Assembly: GCA_016490735.1 (NCBI GenBank) | Contig: JAEMWC010000556.1 | Span: 269,501 to 333,500, forward strand | Direction of reading: 5' to 3' | Length of the DNA stretch: 64,000 nt | Source of the DNA: Pachyseris speciosa | Taxonomy: Eukaryota; Cnidaria; Anthozoa; Scleractinia; Pachyseridae | Shown: piece after piece, positions 60,352 through 64,000 of the stretch | Position numbering within the stretch: the first letter of the stretch is position 1 | Layout of the letters: every line of letters begins with the position of its first letter | Position numbers and translations under genes: made by a program | Notes under the pieces: generated by a model | Told to the model about the DNA's origin: nothing | Seen by the model: only the letters and a program-made list of their open reading frames with translations | Databases searched by the model: none

Positions 60352-60600
60352 CTGGCGTGCGTTTCTCAAACCTCCGGAAAACATTTCGGGCCCGAGAAGT
60401 ATTTTCAAGTCGTTTCTTTTTTTGATTGGTACTAGGGTTTTGGTCGAGGAAACTAGCCCAATGTATTTCTCAATTTTATAGCAAGCTTTCTTGAACGATA
60501 ATTAAAAATATTAGAAATAGAATTTCTGGTAAGGAACCTAAAGCACTACTTAAAATAGGTTTTCGGGCCGGAACGTTTTCGGGAGTTTTGACGCGCGCCT
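60352..60600 (+). mobile_element. GGGCCC-type MITE, array element A
   Basis: The ~60-bp inverted ends both carry a variant of GAAAACRTTTCGGGCCCGA: left end TCTGGCGTGCGTTTCTC onward, right end ending GTTTTGACGCGCGCCT. The AT-rich interior includes a 24-bp block at 60451-60474 that is identical in element C. Non-coding. Shares its right boundary with element B. Confidence 0.75.
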
Positions 60601-60842
60601 GGCGCGCTTTTCTCGAAACTACCGAAAACGTTTCGGGCCCGAAAAACTATTTCAGGTGAATTAGGTTCATTAAAAGAAATTGGATTTTTAATATTTTAAA
60701 TAATAGTTTAAGAAAGAACGATATAAAATTGAGAAAGAATTTGGGTTATTTTAGGAAACGTTAATACAAATCGATTGAAAACCGACTTCAAAACTACTTC
60801 TCGGGCCCGAAATGGTTTTCGGAGTTTTGACAAACACACACC
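60599..60842 (-). mobile_element. GGGCCC-type MITE, array element B (inverted interior)
   Basis: Ends TGGCGCGCTTTTCTCGAAAC and TTTTGACAAACACACACC with GGGCCC cores. The interior (for example 60723-60755) is the reverse complement of the interior of elements A and C, so this copy lies in the opposite orientation. It abuts A and C with only one or two shared bases. Confidence 0.75.
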
Positions 60843-61089
60843 TGGCGTGCATTTCTCAAAACTCCGGAAAACATTTCGGGCCCGAGAAGTGTTTTTCAAG
60901 TCGGTTTTCTATAGATTTTTACGAGCGTTTTGAACAAACTAGCCCAATGTATTTCTCAATCTTATTGCGTGCTTTCTTCAAAGATAATTAAAAATGTTAG
61001 AAATCGAATTTCTGTCAACGAACCCAGTGCATGCAAAATAGTTTCTCGGGCCCGAAACGTTTTCGGGGGTTTTGAGAAACAGGCGCCTG
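60842..61089 (+). mobile_element. GGGCCC-type MITE, array element C
   Basis: Same orientation as element A. The left end reads TGGCGTGCATTTCTCAAAAC, the right end GGGTTTTGAGAAACAGGCGC. The 24-bp block at 60937-60960 matches element A exactly. The open frame 60930-61193 is repeat-derived. Confidence 0.75.
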
Positions 61090-61116
61090 GTCTGAAAACG
61101 TGCCGCGAATTTACAG

Positions 61117-61353
61117 GCCAGGGGGCCGTTTCTCGAAAGTCCCGTAAACTTTTCGGGCCCGAAAAGCCATTTCAAAAACTACGATCCATCTAGTCTAAAA
61201 AGCTGGCCTTTAACCATGATTTCAAGATACGAAAGGGCAAATTTGTTGCAAAATTTCATGTCCGGAAACGTCTTCGTTTTTAAGATATGAATGAAATTGT
61301 GGCACCCGAAATAGACCCGAAAAGTTTCCGGGGTTTCGAGAAACGCACGCCTG
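61117..61353. mobile_element. GGGCCC-type MITE, array element D
   Basis: The left end has GTTTCTCGAAAGTCCCGTAA and TTTCGGGCCCGAAAAG; the right end has CCCGAAAAGTTTCCGGGG and TTTCGAGAAACGCACGCC. Its interior differs from A-C, so it is an older or distinct subtype. About 27 bp separate it from element C. Confidence 0.65.
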
Positions 61354-62439
61354 GTCCAAACAGGGCCAGTATTTTAGAGCTTGTATTCTAAGTACACCCT
61401 TTCCGCTCGAAGTAGAAATACGGTATATGGGCAAAGCCAAATGAGTGTTAGATTCCTTAATCAACAAAGGCTTCTCCGGAGACATGAGGTTAGCCCATCG
61501 CTCAAGGCTATGGAGAACCGCGCGACAACCTCCATCCAGAAATTCTGAGGCATATATATGGCCCCCTCCCTTCGTGACAGTAGCCGCATATGTCATTTGT
61601 CTCTAAGGTGAGCAGGGTTCGTTTGTGCGGCACGAAAACAAAAAGCAACAGAGATCAACAGACACTAATTCTCTCCTGATTTACCAGTTACATCTTCTCG
61701 ATTGCTATCTGTAATACGCACAACAGATCGGAATATATACTTACTCCATGCAAAGAGTATGAAATTCCGTCTCACAGTTATCCTAGGTATATCGGCTCAT
61801 AGTTTATCGTACTATTAATTTACGTACAAACCTTTATATCTCAGGAACTCCTAACTTGTTTTCAGGCTCTTACAGAACTTTTTGATTTTGAAATGGCGTG
61901 CATGGAGCTCTGCGTGAACCAAGAGATAACTGAATATGCTGAAAGAAAATACAAACTGATTGAAAAGGTTTCATTTAAGATGGCAAATAAAACTACGCCA
62001 TTTCACACTGCGTCTCATGATAATAATCTAATTAACTTATTAACTAATTAATCATATTGTTTGGACCAGACATTCAAACGGGAGTCTAAAATAGCTTGTA
62101 GACTATTCTTTTCCTGGATATTTTCGTCCCCTTTGCATTGCCACCTAAGATGACTAAAATCGAGAAGGATTCGATTGATGGAGTGATTTTAATGACAATT
62201 CAGTGTTTTAGCCTGGTCAAGTTAGGTACAACCACCCAGAAAGGACACAAGCCACTCAATGGCAACTTTACACCACTGATTTAACTCATTTAACGGTAAG
62301 AAACTGTGTGCGTGAAACACTCGGTGAGTTTGTCAATTGTGACTTTTAACCCTTGACTCACGCACCGATCAGGGGACACTAACCACATTTAAACAACCCT
62401 TTATCCGGTAGTTTTGCTATCAACTTTCATTGTTATCAT
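61354..62439. other. spacer, no supported gene
   Basis: The minus-strand frame 61222-61596 (124 codons) runs from here into element D and is not supported as a gene. The remainder is AT-rich and featureless. Confidence 0.45.
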
Positions 62440-62884
62440 TAGAGACCTTAAGATCGAGGTTTGGCCATCTTACCGCAAACGGGAAACGGCGGTTTGCGGT
62501 TAGCGGTTTCACGTTAGCTGTCTACCCGTATTCGGGACTTAAGATTCGCGGGTAACAAATAGCCGGTCGCCATGTTTGTTTTCATTCATTCGTTCACTTC
62601 TATTTTAGCTGAGAAATCGTCTTAAAAATTGCGTTTCTATGAAAAAGAATTCGATAATTAATAGGCGAAAGAGTTCTAAAAAGTAGTATTTCCTCTCAAA
62701 CGTGGGATTGTGATGTTTTAGGGTGCAAAAATCCTCGCGGTAAATCACTTACCTCTAGAGCGTGGTCTAGCCGTACAAACGTGAACCTCAAACCGCAAAC
62801 CTGACGGCAAGGCACTGGTCACGTGACTTCTTGACGTTCGCGGTTCGCGGGAAATGCTGAAAAACCTCAATCTTAATCTCTCTA
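62440..62884. mobile_element. TA-flanked MITE (mariner-like)
   Basis: The left end GAGACCTTAAGATCGAGGTT and the complement of the right end GAGAGATTAAGATTGAGGTT match at 17 of 20 positions. Both abut TA (62440-62441 and 62883-62884). Sub-terminal GCGGTTTGCGGTTAGCGGTT and CGTTCGCGGTTCGCGGG are further inverted relatives. About 440 bp, no coding capacity. The Tc1/mariner-type assignment rests on the TA duplication. Confidence 0.65.
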
Positions 62885-63177
62885 TTGTAAGATGAGTTTA
62901 ATCACGTGATCAACCTTGTTCCTGTACGAAGTAATTCCTAAGCCATTTGTGACGTCTGGGGAGTGCTAAAAATTGGTCTTGTTTAGTCGTACCGTTCATG
63001 TAAGAACATGCTTCATGTATTAAAATGCGTTCACACTAAAAAAAAAGAAAGAAACAAAAAACAAAACAACAACCCAACAATCAGACGAGAAAGCGCACCC
63101 TTAGATGTACTTTCATTTCTACAAAAAGTAAAATAAAGACGTTTCAAGAGAACCTTCTTAGAACGAACTTTTTATAA
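62885..63177. other. spacer with A-rich low-complexity stretch
   Basis: An A-rich AAAGAAAGAAACAAAAAACA stretch lies at about 63039-63076. No gene. Confidence 0.5.
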
Positions 63178-63638
63178 TGACAGTTCAGGGGCACCCAACG
63201 AGCCAAATCAACCAAAAGCTGTAGAAAGGCATTTTTAAGTGCCTTATGGTGTTTGAAGTCTGCTTAAAGCGATGTTTTCATAAGCTAGAAGAAGTTCATC
63301 TGTTCGGATTCCCTAGCTGAAATTTTAATTGCCCGAAAATGTTAGGGAACAAAATCTTCCTTTGAGAAAATGCAAGCTCAAATGAACTTTCCACGAACTT
63401 CCTAGAGAACTATTTTCTTTCCGAAAATGCTAGCTGACGTTTTTGACTGCCAAAAACAGCAATTATGACCTTTCCGAAAACCTCAGGGGCTAATATTTCC
63501 CCATTTCGAATCTTTTAGGCCACGTTTTAGTTACGAAAAACCGAGTGCACTCTTTAATCGACACCGAAAGCGCAAGGCGAACTACCCTCCACCGAACAGA
63601 TATCTACCGAAACTTGTCGTTAGGTGCCCCTGACAGTT
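63178..63638. mobile_element. hAT-like MITE, copy 2, with 8-bp target duplication
   Basis: The element 63186-63630 begins CAGGGGCACCCAACGAG and ends CGTTAGGTGCCCC, inverted repeats of each other. It is flanked by TGACAGTT on both sides (63178-63185 and 63631-63638). An 8-bp duplication together with CAGGGGC-type ends points to the hAT superfamily. The first two bases of the right flank are TG, so the exact right end is ambiguous by 2 bp. The whole body aligns with 4295-4719 in the same orientation. Confidence 0.8.
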
Positions 63639-64000
63639 GCCCTGCTCCGCTTTCAGTTATACGTTAAAAGTAACAACTTCAAGAGAGAACATCAAGTACC
63701 AAGAGGCGGACACAGTTCTGAATCCATTCTTCGGTCAAAACATCTTGATTTTGGTATTGCCAAACAGTTTCCGCCCCAAAGGGTAGGGTTTTTGAGTCGT
63801 CTTGGTCTGAAATTGGGTATAACTTGTTATAACTGACTCTTGGAAGTTCCTCCCTTTACTTCTCCTCCAGACAATGTTGATAGAGCCTAAACTGACTCAG
63901 TGGAAACAAAGTTTGAAGTAAACAGTCGAGAGGGTAGCAAATAGATCGCAATTCTTAAAAAGAACGACATTTTTTTAATTTTTAAGACATGTTTCGATCT
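63639..64000. other. spacer at window end
   Basis: No recognised feature. The short frame 63624-63836 starts inside the MITE and has no domain. Confidence 0.5.

Noticed and set aside
61222..61596. 124-codon minus-strand frame
   Set aside because: It overlaps MITE element D and its sequence is partly the repeat end read in frame.

Overview
The window looks like nuclear DNA from a cnidarian, most likely an anthozoan and probably a stony coral. The evidence is a low-GC, gene-poor eukaryotic sequence; two single-exon Zic-family zinc-finger genes on the same strand; and a repeat population (hammerhead-ribozyme retrozyme, tRNA-derived SINE, many short palindromic MITEs, RecQ-like helicase debris) of the sort I associate with coral and anemone genomes. 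No bacterial, phage, plasmid or CRISPR feature is seen. The species assignment is inference.

Only two intact protein-coding genes are supported. zic gene 1 (10171..11427, +, 418 aa) and zic gene 2 (46364..47779, +, 471 aa) each encode, in one uninterrupted reading frame, the five-finger C2H2 domain of the Zic transcription factors, with the tandem CWCH2 signature in fingers 1 and 2 and an EW[YF] motif near the C terminus. They are separated by about 34.9 kb without another convincing gene. That spacer and both outer flanks hold repeats and otherwise unassigned sequence, some of which may be cis-regulatory. The two genes are best read as ancient tandem paralogs acting in neural, cnidocyte or tentacle patterning, as in other cnidarians (family knowledge, not visible here).

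Layout: 1-10 kb, spacer with a pogo-like MITE (1104-1284), a degenerate ~108-bp tandem array (2410-3010) and a hAT-like MITE (4295-4719). 10-12 kb, zic gene 1 with its probable 3' UTR. 12-24 kb, spacer with two diverged tandem duplications and a 33-bp near-perfect palindrome (20295-20327). 24.4-25.2 kb, a mobile-element cluster: a 255-nt-unit retrozyme carrying two hammerhead ribozymes (24459-24875), a tRNA-like SINE piece and a LINE reverse-transcriptase tail. 27.1-27.5 kb, a broken RecQ-like helicase fragment. 28-46 kb, spacer with retroposon tails, further copies of the 108-bp repeat and a 40-nt A tract. 46.4-47.8 kb, zic gene 2. 48-64 kb, spacer rich in foldback elements, ending with an array of four abutting MITEs (60352-61353), a TA-flanked MITE (62440-62884) and a second hAT-like MITE with an 8-bp target duplication (63178-63638).

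The most unusual signal is the retrozyme: two complete hammerhead cores 255 nt apart with near-identical flanks, predicted to excise a 255-nt RNA.
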